Assembly (NCBI RefSeq): GCF_014269395.1
Contig: NZ_JACOGK010000028.1
Coordinates: 1-40,613, forward strand
Length of the DNA: 40,613 nt
DNA from: Megasphaera hominis
GTDB taxonomy: Bacteria > Bacillota > Negativicutes > Veillonellales > Megasphaeraceae
Reading direction: 5' to 3'
In this document: one piece after another, positions 24,525 through 32,331 of the stretch
Position numbering within the stretch: position 1 is the first letter of the stretch
Layout: every line of letters begins with the position of its first letter
The notes under the pieces: model-generated
What the model was told of the DNA's origin: nothing
Seen by the model: the letters and a program-made list of their open reading frames with translations, nothing else
Databases searched by the model: none
Made by a program: the position numbers and the translations under genes

Positions 24525-25160
24525 CTAAGAACCTTCTTTACCAGGGCATAAATCGGCTAAAAAGCACTGGTCGCATAAAGGTTTTCTGGCCTTGCAGACA
24601 CGGCGGCCATGCCAAATGAGCCAGTGATGGGCACGGCTCCACCATTCCTTGGGGATGGCCTTTTGCAGTCCCTTTTCTACTTCAAGGGGTGTCTTGCCCG
24701 TGGCCAGCTGCAGACGGTTCGCCACACGGAACACATGCGTGTCTACGGCAATGGCCGGCGTATCAAAGAGGATGCTCACGAGTACGTTCGCCGTCTTGCG
24801 GCCTACGCCGGGGAGCTTGACCAGTTCATCAAAGGTCTTTGGCACTTCGCCGCCATACTGCTCGCAGAGGATGGCGCAGTTAGCCAGGATATTCTTGGCC
24901 TTGCTGTGATAGAGACCGCAGGTCTTGATCTTTTCCTCCAGTCCTGTAAGACCCAGGGTAAGGATCTTTTCAGGGCTGTTGTATTCCGGGAAGAGCTGAG
25001 CCGTAACGATGTTAACCCGTTCGTCCGTACATTGGGCCGACAGGATAACGGCAATCATGAGCTCAAAGGGTGTGGAGTAATGGAGGGCCGGCTTCATAAT
25101 GCCGTACTGGTCTTGAAAGCGCTGGAGCATTTCGTCCTTCACTTTTTTAGTCACTTTCAT
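24525..25160 (-). CDS. nth: Endonuclease III (base excision repair)
   Basis: 211-residue bifunctional DNA glycosylase/AP lyase that removes oxidised pyrimidines. Helix-hairpin-helix KLPGVGRKTANV (115-126) contains the catalytic K122, and D140 lies in VDTHVFRV. The [4Fe-4S] cluster is held by C189, C196, C199 and C205 with the standard C-x6-C-x2-C-x5-C spacing. Length and motifs are normal for the family. Its ATG follows the larE stop codon with no gap, implying coupled translation. GAGG sits 8 nt before the start, inside larE. The cluster would be supplied by the SUF system of this window. Confidence 0.97.
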   Translation of the reverse strand: MKVTKKVKDEMLQRFQDQYGIMKPALHYSTPFELMIAVILSAQCTDERVNIVTAQLFPEYNSPEKILTLGLTGLEEKIKTCGLYHSKAKNILANCAILCEQYGGEVPKTFDELVKLPGVGRKTANVLVSILFDTPAIAVDTHVFRVANRLQLATGKTPLEVEKGLQKAIPKEWWSRAHHWLIWHGRRVCKARKPLCDQCFLADLCPGKEGS

Positions 25161-25991
25161 TTATTTCGCCTCGTTCGTATCAATGACCTCATTCAGGCTG
25201 CCCATTTCATAGCCGCCCAAATCAAGAGTAACGTAGACAAATCCGCATTGGCGCAATTTTTGTACAATTTCCTGGCGGTGTTCTAAGATTACAGGCAGTT
25301 CGTCTTCACCCACTTCAATGCGGGCAATATCGCCGTGATAGCGTACGCGCAGGGAGCCTTTGATGTACGGAGCTATCACGCTTTCTGCTTCATCTACCAT
25401 GTGCAGCCGTTCCGGCGTCAGTTCGACACCATAAGGCACGCGGCTGGCGAGACAGGCGGCGCTTTGCTTATCCCACGTACGCAGGCCCAGCTCTTTCGAC
25501 AGGGCGCGGATATCGGCCTTGGTGAGGCCCGCTTCAATCATGGGACTGCGCACAGCGTCAGACAGTTCTTCCAGGGCCTTCATGCCCGGACGGAAATCAC
25601 CCAGGTCATCGACGTTACCGCCATCGATAACCCACTGGTAATGCTGCTGCTTTGCCAGCTCTACGAGAGCCGAAAAACGGATTTTCTTGCAAATATAGCA
25701 ACGGTCCATAGGATTCTTGACAAATTCTTCATCATCAAACTCCGTCGAATGGACGACGAGGTGATGAATGCCGATTTGTTTGGCCATAGAAACGGCATCT
25801 TCTTCTTCGCTGTGCGGCAGCGTCGGTGAGACTGCCGTTACAGCCAAGGCTTTATCGTGCAGTACATCATGGGCTGTATAAGAAAGGAAGGTGCTGTCTA
25901 CACCACCGGAAAAGCCGATGACCACACTGCCCATGTCTTTCAGTATTGTGCGTAGTTTATTGTAGCGTTCTTTCGTTTCCGCTGTTACCAT
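25161..25991 (-). CDS. larE: ATP-dependent sacrificial sulfur transferase LarE
   Basis: 276 residues. PP-loop SGGVDST at 28-34 adenylates the substrate. C98 and C101 in MDRCYICKK and C180 in AACLASRVPYG are conserved; C180 matches Cys176 of Lactobacillus plantarum LarE, which gives up its sulfur to build the nickel-pincer cofactor of lactate racemase. Lactate racemisation is expected of a lactate-fermenting Megasphaera. However, larA, larB and larC are not in this window, so some other role in the LarE family cannot be excluded. It starts 15 nt after the ADP-ribosylglycohydrolase gene and is directly joined to nth. Confidence 0.9.
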   Translation of the reverse strand: MVTAETKERYNKLRTILKDMGSVVIGFSGGVDSTFLSYTAHDVLHDKALAVTAVSPTLPHSEEEDAVSMAKQIGIHHLVVHSTEFDDEEFVKNPMDRCYICKKIRFSALVELAKQQHYQWVIDGGNVDDLGDFRPGMKALEELSDAVRSPMIEAGLTKADIRALSKELGLRTWDKQSAACLASRVPYGVELTPERLHMVDEAESVIAPYIKGSLRVRYHGDIARIEVGEDELPVILEHRQEIVQKLRQCGFVYVTLDLGGYEMGSLNEVIDTNEAK

Positions 25992-26006
25992 GTGTATCCT
26001 CTTCTT

Positions 26007-26819
26007 TCATTTATTATTTTTTATGAAGCATTCAAACCGCTGCCGCTCCTGTGCTAACGGATCAGGCAAAAAGGAAGCAGCCTCGGTCTTAAGCGCCAGA
26101 GGCACACCGTAGTATGCCTCTGCAATGCTGCCGGCAATGGCAGCCTGCGTATCCGTGTCGCCACCGAGGGAAAGGGCATTGCGGATAGCGCCCTCAAAGC
26201 TGTGGCTTGCTAAAAAGGCTTCCAGCGCCTCTGGCACGCTGTCAGCAGTACAAGCCGAAAAATGATAGTCCCTTCTAATCGCTGCCAAGGGCGTTTGCAA
26301 GGGATAATAGTGCTGTAAGTACGTACGCAGATCACGCTGTGACGTACCCTTTCGGGCCAGATAAATGGCCGCAGCCACGGCCAGGGCACCGCGGATGGCC
26401 TCCGGATGATTATGCGTCACAACAGCCGTCAATTCTGCCAAGGCCAGCACCTCTCTGAGAGACTGGCCGGCCCAGGCCACCGGAGCGACGCGCATAGCAG
26501 CACCATTACCAAGACTGCCATAGGGTCCGGCCGTATCAGATTCGTACCAACGGATAAATAAGGGCCCATAGCCAATACCGGGATAGCGGCGGCACCAATA
26601 GCGCAGCTGCCGGGCAACGCACGTCGTCAGTCCGTCAGCTGTGGCTTTGCTTTCCCTGATTGCCGCAGCAACGGCCAGCGTCGTCACCGTGTCGTCTGTG
26701 ATATGCGCGCCTGCCGGAAACAAGGGTGCTTCCGGTGGCGGCACAACCTTTGTGCCATTGGCGCACGCAGCTTCATAGAGAGAGCCTGCAAGATCACCAA
26801 TAATCGTTCCCCAAAGCAT
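26007..26819 (-). CDS. ADP-ribosylglycohydrolase family protein
   Basis: 270-residue cytosolic hydrolase of the ARH/DraG fold. The metal-binding motifs are present: GDLAGSLYE near the N-terminus, HITDDTVTT (39-47), GNGAAMRVAPVAW in the middle and SLGGDTDTQAAIAGSIAEAYYG near the C-terminus, whose aspartates hold two Mg ions. Family members remove ADP-ribose from proteins or small molecules. There is no ADP-ribosyltransferase nearby, so the target is unknown. ATG 26819 is preferred, because AAGGTGG is 8 nt upstream and the family N-terminus begins there. First gene of a likely operon with larE and nth. Confidence 0.88.
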   Translation of the reverse strand: MLWGTIIGDLAGSLYEAACANGTKVVPPPEAPLFPAGAHITDDTVTTLAVAAAIRESKATADGLTTCVARQLRYWCRRYPGIGYGPLFIRWYESDTAGPYGSLGNGAAMRVAPVAWAGQSLREVLALAELTAVVTHNHPEAIRGALAVAAAIYLARKGTSQRDLRTYLQHYYPLQTPLAAIRRDYHFSACTADSVPEALEAFLASHSFEGAIRNALSLGGDTDTQAAIAGSIAEAYYGVPLALKTEAASFLPDPLAQERQRFECFIKNNK

Positions 26820-26859
26820 AGCCTGGCCACCTTCCGTTTTAGACAGCAAATTAGAATCG

Positions 26860-26880
26860 TTCCTATTATAGCATACATAG
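26860..26880 (-). promoter_or_regulatory. Likely promoter of the ADP-ribosylglycohydrolase operon
   Basis: The minus strand carries TATAAT near 26862-26870, preceded by TGC (extended -10), about 45 nt upstream of the start. The -35 region is a T-rich run with no consensus match. Confidence 0.45.
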
Positions 26881-26954
26881 ATGCGATAAAAAAAGCGGAA
26901 AACACCGTTTAATATCTATCATATACATAATTGAATATTATTCTATAACATATA

Positions 26955-28166
26955 TTATGCTCCTAAAAGACTGCCCACAATGATGCCCAAATACGTGCCG
27001 ATCACGTAACCAAAGGTGCCGACGAGCATAGCCGGGCCGACGAGCTTCGTCCAGCCTTGAGAAATGGCCATACCTGCCGCCGTCGTCGGACCACCAATGT
27101 TGGCGTTAGAAGCAATGATAATATCCTCCAGGTCAAAATGAAAGAGCTTGCCGCCAATGAGGCAAAAAAGCATATTCACAATGACCATGAAAAGGCAGAA
27201 CACGAAGAGGAGCGGCGCATTCATGATAATGCTCATGATCGACGCTGGTACGCCAATGACAAAGAAGAACATATAAATAAAAAAGGTACCGATTTCCTGG
27301 GCCCCATTCATAGCCGCTGCCTGTTTATCGAAATACGTAGCAAAGACCATGGAAATAAGGGTAATCCATACATACTGGCTGCCGAAGAAGGTATTGCACA
27401 TTTTTAGGAAGCCATTGTCCAGGGGAATAACTGCCGTCAAGGCGTCGCCGATCAATTTCGATACGGTAACGACGACAACAGCGTACATCATGTTCATGGC
27501 AATATCCTTCAAAGAAATATTCTTGCGTCCCCAATAGGCCGCCGCCAAGGTTTTTCCTTCGTCGCTAATGCCGTTTTTTTCTACGTCGTCAATATGAGGA
27601 TGCGTGTAAATGCGGCGGAAAAAGGCGTTGCCCGCAATACCTAAAAGAGCCAGAAAATATATGGCCATGTTCAGGTTATCGGCTACAGTCGCCGCTGACA
27701 CAAGACTGCCGCTGGGTTTGAAAGCATCGGCCAGGGCTGTAAAATTGACGCCGCCACCAATATACGAGCCCGTCATCATGGCCGCGATTTTAGGCAACCC
27801 TTCTACGTAACCGCCCAAAAGGAGCGTACCGGCGACAGCGCCACAGACCGTGCCAGCTGCACCGATGAGAAAAATAAACAGGAGCCGCCCCGTTTCCCGC
27901 CAGATTTTGCTCATATTGGCCTGCAGGAGCAAGAGCGGAATGGCTATAGGCACGGCGTAGCCCCAGATGATATCGTCAAAAACAGGCGCATGGGAGGGAA
28001 TGACGTTCGTATTGACCAATACCAGGGCAAAGAGCAGGGCAATGATGGCTCCGGAGAGCTTCGAAGCCCAGACGTACTTCTGTTCCAAATAAACAGATAC
28101 GGCAACAGCAATGAGCATGATCGACAGGAGCATCCACGTGTTGTCAGGGCTGATGAGTGAATTCAT
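26955..28166 (-). CDS. DUF819 family membrane protein (putative transporter)
   Basis: About 403 residues with roughly 11 membrane segments and two repeated halves. Each half has a Gly-rich stretch: GSYIGGGVNFTALADAF in the first and SNANIGGPTTAAGMA in the second. These re-entrant-like motifs are typical of secondary carriers. DUF819 proteins (YjcL) are thought to be transporters, but no substrate is established to my knowledge. ATG 28166 chosen, with AAGGAAG about 8 nt upstream; a GTG three codons earlier is possible. It follows the terminator of pncB, so transcription is either readthrough or from a promoter I cannot place. Confidence 0.8.
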   Translation of the reverse strand: MNSLISPDNTWMLLSIMLIAVAVSVYLEQKYVWASKLSGAIIALLFALVLVNTNVIPSHAPVFDDIIWGYAVPIAIPLLLLQANMSKIWRETGRLLFIFLIGAAGTVCGAVAGTLLLGGYVEGLPKIAAMMTGSYIGGGVNFTALADAFKPSGSLVSAATVADNLNMAIYFLALLGIAGNAFFRRIYTHPHIDDVEKNGISDEGKTLAAAYWGRKNISLKDIAMNMMYAVVVVTVSKLIGDALTAVIPLDNGFLKMCNTFFGSQYVWITLISMVFATYFDKQAAAMNGAQEIGTFFIYMFFFVIGVPASIMSIIMNAPLLFVFCLFMVIVNMLFCLIGGKLFHFDLEDIIIASNANIGGPTTAAGMAISQGWTKLVGPAMLVGTFGYVIGTYLGIIVGSLLGA

Positions 28167-28192
28167 AGAGGTCACTTCCTTCTTAAAATAAG

Positions 28193-28225
28193 AAAAAGCA
28201 TAAAGGCAATTCCCTTATGCTTTTT
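28193..28225 (-). terminator. Terminator of pncB
   Basis: Perfect 11-bp arms AAAAAGCATAA (28193-28203) and TTATGCTTTTT (28215-28225), with a T tract on the minus strand. Confidence 0.8.
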
Positions 28226-28290
28226 CCTTTATACGTTCATTATATTTACTTGTTTTATAAACTGCAATGGTTTTTGCTTATTTTTGCGCC

Positions 28291-29745
28291 TTATTGGAAA
28301 TGGGCCGCTTCGGCCGAGAGCACTTCATGACGCAGCTTCGACAAGGTTTCACTGCGCTGTACCCACATCATTTCCGGATTGACAAGGCGCTTGTATTCCG
28401 GCCAGAGCGTGTCGATTTCGTCGTTGGCATAGTCGATGATTTCCGCTAGTGTCGGCTGCTGGTAGACGAGTTCCCCTTGCAGGAAAATGGGCTGCAGCAT
28501 AGTCCGTACCGTATAGGAGCCGGCCGGGATAATGCGGAAACGCCACGGCGTAATATCACTGGATAAACGTAAATCCTGGCTTTCATCGATCGTTTCGCCT
28601 TCGAGAACGATAATATCTGCCTTCATCTTGCCCGTCACTTTATCGTAAATACGCAAAACGTTCTTACGGCCAGGGTTAGAAATTTTTTCTGCGTTATCAC
28701 TCATCTTGATCTTCGGTACGAACGTGCCATTTTCATACTGGCCGGCCATCTTAAAGACGCCGCCCATAGACGGGCTGTCCTTGGCCGTAATCAGATTCGT
28801 ACCGACACCCCAGGAGCTGATCGTACTGCCCTGCAGCTTCAGCTGGGCAATAAGGTTTTCGTCGAGATCATTCGACGCGGCAATGACCGCATCAGGAAAG
28901 CCGGCAGCGGCAAACATCTTATGGGCTTCTTTAGAAAGGTAAGCCAGGTCACCGCTATCGAGACGGATACCATAAAAGGGCGGCAGCGTACCGGCATCTT
29001 TCATTTCCTGGAAAATCGTAATCGCGTCGGGGACGCCCTGCTTCAGCGTATTATACGTATCGGCCAAAAGGATCAGGCTGTTCGGATAATGCTTTGCGTA
29101 GCAGCGGAATGCTTCCAGCTCTGTAGGAAAGCTCATAATCCAGCTGTGGGCCATCGTACCCATGACAGGAATACCAAACCTGGCGCCGGCCAGCATATTA
29201 CTTGTACCATTGAAACCGCCGATCATAGCCGAACGGGCGCCGTAGACACCGGCCGAAGCACCTTGTGCCCGGCGCAGGCCGAATTCCATAAGCGTATCCT
29301 GTGTACCAGCTACACAGCGTACACGGCGGGCCTTGGTCGCAATGAGGCTTTCGTGGTTCATAATCATAGACATGCAGGTTTCCAAAAGCAGTGATTCATT
29401 TTTCGTCGTTTCTACGCGCAGCAACACTTCCTGCGGAAAGGCAACGGTGCCTTCGGGCATGGCATAAATGCTGCCTGTAAAGTGAAAATTCTTCAAGTAA
29501 TCCAGGAATTCATCGCGGAAGTTCCCAGTACTCTTTAAATAAGCCAGATCGTCGTCAGAAAAGTGAATATTTTTGACGTACTCAATCAGATGATCCAAAC
29601 CGGCTACGACCGTATAGCCGCCGGAAAAAGGATTATGCCGGTAGTAGCGGTCAAACACACAGGCCTGGTTGTGTTTTCCTTCAAAATACAGGCCCTGCAT
29701 CATTGTCAGCTGGTATAAATCAGTCAGCAAAGCATTCGTATACAA
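28291..29745 (-). CDS. pncB: Nicotinate phosphoribosyltransferase
   Basis: 484 residues. It makes nicotinate mononucleotide from nicotinate and PRPP in the NAD salvage pathway. The family N-terminus LLTDLYQLTMMQGLYFEGKHN, the central TFP-like segment SFPTELEAFRCYAKHYPNS, and RLDSGDLAYLSKEAHKMF with the conserved Asp all fit PncB/NAPRT of the long Firmicutes type. The start is a TTG at 29745, supported by GGAGG 8 nt upstream; no ATG fits the family N-terminus better. Own promoter (29775-29804) and own terminator, so probably a single-gene unit. Confidence 0.95.
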   Translation of the reverse strand: MYTNALLTDLYQLTMMQGLYFEGKHNQACVFDRYYRHNPFSGGYTVVAGLDHLIEYVKNIHFSDDDLAYLKSTGNFRDEFLDYLKNFHFTGSIYAMPEGTVAFPQEVLLRVETTKNESLLLETCMSMIMNHESLIATKARRVRCVAGTQDTLMEFGLRRAQGASAGVYGARSAMIGGFNGTSNMLAGARFGIPVMGTMAHSWIMSFPTELEAFRCYAKHYPNSLILLADTYNTLKQGVPDAITIFQEMKDAGTLPPFYGIRLDSGDLAYLSKEAHKMFAAAGFPDAVIAASNDLDENLIAQLKLQGSTISSWGVGTNLITAKDSPSMGGVFKMAGQYENGTFVPKIKMSDNAEKISNPGRKNVLRIYDKVTGKMKADIIVLEGETIDESQDLRLSSDITPWRFRIIPAGSYTVRTMLQPIFLQGELVYQQPTLAEIIDYANDEIDTLWPEYKRLVNPEMMWVQRSETLSKLRHEVLSAEAAHFQ

Positions 29746-29774
29746 TAGTCTCGCCTCCCACTCATATTGTACCT

Positions 29775-29804
29775 ATTATAACATTAAAAAGTAGTATACG
29801 CCAA
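29775..29804 (-). promoter_or_regulatory. Promoter of pncB
   Basis: On the minus strand TTGGCG (29799-29804), an 18-nt spacer and TATAAT (29775-29780) preceded by TGT. About 30 nt upstream of the TTG start. Confidence 0.65.
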
Positions 29805-29842
29805 CGAATATTCTCGTAATTCTTGACAAGGTACATTGACGT

Positions 29843-29910
29843 CTGTCATGACAGGAAAACAGTATATTTTTCTCCTAATGGCTTCTTTTTTTCTCCACCT
29901 GTGTTATAAT
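29843..29910 (+). promoter_or_regulatory. Upstream region of the EamA gene: palindrome and extended -10
   Basis: CTGTCATGACAG (29843-29854) is a perfect 12-nt palindrome and a possible operator. Further down, TGT plus TATAAT (29905-29910) is a good extended -10 about 65 nt before the EamA start. No -35 match stands out. Confidence 0.45.
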
Positions 29911-29973
29911 GAAAAAACTTGTAATGCTTTTGTTTTTTTCTTATATACTATATATTAAGCGAGGACGATACAA

Positions 29974-30882
29974 ATGATAAAAGATCGCTTATTTCTCCTG
30001 GCAGCTACCGTCTTTTGGGGCTGCGCCTTCGTGGCCCAGCGGGTCAGTACGGACACGATGGGTGCCTTTGCCTTCAACGGTCTCCGTTTTTGGCTCGGTG
30101 CGCTGGCCGTCTTGCCCGTCGCCTTATGGATCCGCAGACAGACCAAATCTGACGAAGCACCGGATCGGCCGGCCTGGCTTTCCCTGCCCCTGGCATGTGC
30201 TATTTTAGGCTTTGTCCTATTCGCCGGTTCCAGTCTGCAACAGCTGGGTCTTTTTTATACGACGGCCGGCAAGGCCGGCTTTATTACCGCACTCTATATC
30301 GTCGCCGTCCCCCTCGTGGGCATCCTCTTTCACAATCCCCTGCGCCTGACCCACATTACGGGCTGCCTGACGGCCCTCCTCGGAGTCTGGCTCCTGGCCT
30401 GGCACGGTAGCGGCGAGCTGCTTCGTACGGGCGATTTCATCATCCTCGTCAGCGTTGTCTTTTGGACGCTCCACATCCTAGTCATCGACCGCTTCGTCCG
30501 CTATTTTTCTGGCGTCTACCTGGCAGCAGGGCAATTCTTCTTCTGCGGCCTCTACAGCTTCCTCTCCGTGCCCGTAGCAGGAGAAACGCTGACCTGGTCT
30601 GCTATCGCCGCTTCGGCCATTCCCATCCTCTACTGCGGTATTTTTTCCAGCGGCGTCGGCTATACCTTTCAGATTCTCGGGCAGCGCAAGGTACCGCCTA
30701 CGGAAGCATCCTTTCTCCTGAGCTTTGAAATGATATTTAGTGCCCTTGCAGGTTACGCCTTCTTGGGTGAAACCATGACGCCCCGGGAGCTCCTGGGCTG
30801 CGTCCTCATGACCATCGGTATCTTTTCAGCTCAGGTCCCAAGCCGCATCATTTTTACACTGCAGAAAAAACGCTCTGCCTGA
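29974..30882 (+). CDS. DMT superfamily (EamA) transporter
   Basis: 302 residues with about ten membrane segments formed by two EamA repeats: the first from residue 5 (LFLLAATVFWGCAFVAQRVS), the second from about 150 (LLRTGDFIILVSVVFWTLHILVIDRFVRYFSG). The end of the second repeat carries PPTEASFLLSFEMIFSALAGYAFLGETMTPRELLGCVLMTIG, the typical EamA closing motif. These are secondary carriers, usually exporters of amino acids or metabolites; the substrate is not readable. GAGG lies about 9 nt before the ATG. Plus-strand gene diverging from pncB, followed by the tRNA-Val unit. Confidence 0.88.
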   Translation: MIKDRLFLLAATVFWGCAFVAQRVSTDTMGAFAFNGLRFWLGALAVLPVALWIRRQTKSDEAPDRPAWLSLPLACAILGFVLFAGSSLQQLGLFYTTAGKAGFITALYIVAVPLVGILFHNPLRLTHITGCLTALLGVWLLAWHGSGELLRTGDFIILVSVVFWTLHILVIDRFVRYFSGVYLAAGQFFFCGLYSFLSVPVAGETLTWSAIAASAIPILYCGIFSSGVGYTFQILGQRKVPPTEASFLLSFEMIFSALAGYAFLGETMTPRELLGCVLMTIGIFSAQVPSRIIFTLQKKRSA

Positions 30883-30906
30883 ACGGCATTATTTTTAATT
30901 ATTCTG

Positions 30907-30935
30907 TTGACAAGTGCTCTATCTTATGATATATT
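30907..30935 (+). promoter_or_regulatory. Promoter of tRNA-Val
   Basis: Consensus TTGACA (30907-30912), a 17-nt spacer and TATATT (30930-30935), placed 13 nt before the tRNA. One of the best promoters in the window, as expected for a stable RNA. Confidence 0.85.
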
Positions 30936-30948
30936 TACATAGTCGCAT

Positions 30949-31025
30949 GGGGGTATAGCTCAGTTGGTTAGAGCGTCACGTTGACATCGTGAAGGTCGTT
31001 GATTCGAATTCAACTATTCCCACCA
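30949..31025 (+). tRNA. tRNA-Val (anticodon GAC)
   Basis: 77 nt including an encoded CCA. The acceptor stem GGGGGTA pairs with TATTCCC (two G-T pairs), the D arm reads GCTCAGTTGGTTAGAGC, and the anticodon stem TCACG/CGTGA holds the loop TTGACAT with anticodon GAC. The T arm GTTGATTCGAATTCAAC has the usual TTCGAAT loop. Own promoter and terminator. Confidence 0.97.
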
Positions 31026-31035
31026 TTGAATGTAT

Positions 31036-31064
31036 ATCCGCCGATTACTCGGCGGATTTTTTTT
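31036..31064 (+). terminator. Terminator of tRNA-Val
   Basis: Perfect 9-bp stem ATCCGCCGA (31036-31044) with TCGGCGGAT (31049-31057), loop TTAC, then eight T. Confidence 0.93.
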
Positions 31065-31082
31065 ATACCGGGAGGGATCGTC

Positions 31083-31745
31083 GTGACAGCACCGCATATC
31101 ACCTCTGTCTATGGCAGTGCCGAGGCAGAATACGTCATCAAGAAATCGCGCTTTATCACCCATGTCAAAGAAGTCCGGCGTGAAGACGAAGCCGCCGCCT
31201 ACGTAGAAGAGCTGAAGAAGAAATATTGGGATGCCAATCACACGTGCTATGCCTGGCAAATCGGCCTAGGCGGCAAGGTCCAAAAATCAAACGATGCCGG
31301 TGAACCAGCCGGTACGGCAGGCAAGCCAATATTGGAAACCCTGAAAAAACGGGGACTTACCAATACAGTCGCCGTTGTAACCCGCTATTTCGGCGGTGTC
31401 AAGCTCGGTGCCAGTGGTCTCATCCGTGCCTACGGCCACAGCGTGGTCGTTGCCTTGGACGCCGCTGATATTGCCGACTACCTCCCCTATACAGTCCTGA
31501 TTTACGAATTTGGCTATCCCTACATCAGCACCATCGAACGGCTCATGGAAAGCTATGCTGGCACCATTACGGACCGCTCGTTTGGTGCCGACGTGACTTT
31601 TACCATGCAGGTACCGGAAGAAAAGGCTATAGCTTTTCAAGAGGCCCTGACGAACAGCACGAACGGCCGGGCCCGCTTACTCGACGAAGGCAGCAAAATC
31701 CTGCCCATCATCCGGCCCAAAGAAGCTGCTCCGGCAACGGACTAA
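31083..31745 (+). CDS. YigZ family protein (UPF0029/IMPACT domain)
   Basis: 220 residues. The N-terminal UPF0029 domain shows the family signatures IKKSRFITHVKEVRREDEA and AWQIGLGGKVQKSNDAGEPAGTAGKPILE, with TVAVVTRYFGGVKLGASGLIRAY following. A C-terminal ferredoxin-like DUF1949 domain covers about 145-210. Conserved and widespread; a role near translation is suggested by its eukaryotic relative IMPACT, but no reaction is established. Start set at GTG 31083, because GGGAGG lies 7 nt upstream; the longer frame would begin inside the tRNA and cross its terminator. Confidence 0.93.
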   Translation: MTAPHITSVYGSAEAEYVIKKSRFITHVKEVRREDEAAAYVEELKKKYWDANHTCYAWQIGLGGKVQKSNDAGEPAGTAGKPILETLKKRGLTNTVAVVTRYFGGVKLGASGLIRAYGHSVVVALDAADIADYLPYTVLIYEFGYPYISTIERLMESYAGTITDRSFGADVTFTMQVPEEKAIAFQEALTNSTNGRARLLDEGSKILPIIRPKEAAPATD

Positions 31746-31753
31746 GGCAAAAT

Positions 31754-31802
31754 AAAAAAGGTAGTACCCTGACAACGCTGTTGCCACGGTACTACCTTTT
31801 TT
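31754..31802. terminator. Bidirectional terminator between yigZ and ridA
   Basis: Perfect 15-bp arms AAAAAAGGTAGTACC (31754-31768) and GGTACTACCTTTTTT (31788-31802), usable by both converging genes. Confidence 0.92.
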
Positions 31803-31815
31803 CATATACGGACTT

Positions 31816-32202
31816 TTATTTGCCGAGGTACGCTGTTACTTCTACTTCAACCAACGCATCCTTCGGTAAGGAAGCTACTTCTACGCAGGAACGGGCCGGC
31901 AGCATTTTCTGGAAATACTTGCCATATACTTCGTTTACAGCGCCGAAGAAATTCATATTGGTAATGTACACCGTCGTCTTTACGACGTTGTCATAGGAAG
32001 CACCGGCAGCTGCCAGGATAGCGCCAACGTTTTTCATGCACTGTTCCGCCTGGTTGACGACGCCGCCACCAACAACTTTACCCTTTTCCGGGTCAATGGC
32101 GATCTGGCCGGAAGCAAAGAGGAAATCCCCTGCCTGAATAGCCTGTGAATATGGGCCTACTGCACCCGGTGCTTTTTCTGTACTGATTACATTTACTGCC
32201 AT
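31816..32202 (-). CDS. ridA: Enamine/imine deaminase RidA
   Basis: 128 residues, trimeric cytosolic enzyme of the YjgF/YER057c/UK114 family. The signature LPARSCVEVASLPKDALVEVE carries R104, which binds the substrate carboxylate, and E119. It hydrolyses reactive 2-aminoacrylate and 2-aminocrotonate released by serine/threonine dehydratases, protecting PLP enzymes. Its position two genes downstream of ilvA fits that job. GGAGAT lies about 10 nt before the ATG. It has a weak promoter of its own (TATAAT at 32246-32251 with TGGAAA 17 nt upstream), but may also be reached from ilvA. Confidence 0.95.
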   Translation of the reverse strand: MAVNVISTEKAPGAVGPYSQAIQAGDFLFASGQIAIDPEKGKVVGGGVVNQAEQCMKNVGAILAAAGASYDNVVKTTVYITNMNFFGAVNEVYGKYFQKMLPARSCVEVASLPKDALVEVEVTAYLGK

Positions 32203-32245
32203 GATACACTACATCTCCTTCATCAAATAATTTTGGTATATGTCT

Positions 32246-32274
32246 ATTATATGTCATAACGGCATAATTTTCCA
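32246..32274 (-). promoter_or_regulatory. Possible promoter of ridA
   Basis: On the minus strand TGGAAA (32269-32274), a 17-nt spacer and TATAAT (32246-32251). The -35 matches consensus at four of six bases. Confidence 0.5.
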
Positions 32275-32298
32275 CCCTGCCGCCAGACAGGATCCCTG

Positions 32299-32317
32299 GC
32301 CGGCCATACAGGCCGGC
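32299..32317 (-). terminator. GC-rich hairpin after the amino acid permease gene
   Basis: Perfect 7-bp arms GCCGGCC (32299-32305) and GGCCGGC (32311-32317) with a 5-nt loop, 15 nt past the permease stop. No T tract follows, so it may only pause or stabilise the transcript. Confidence 0.4.
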
Positions 32318-32331
32318 TGAGGATGGATACC

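Noticed and set aside
30999..31082. N-terminal extension of YigZ
   Set aside because: It would begin inside tRNA-Val and read through the tRNA terminator; the GTG at 31083 has a good ribosome site.
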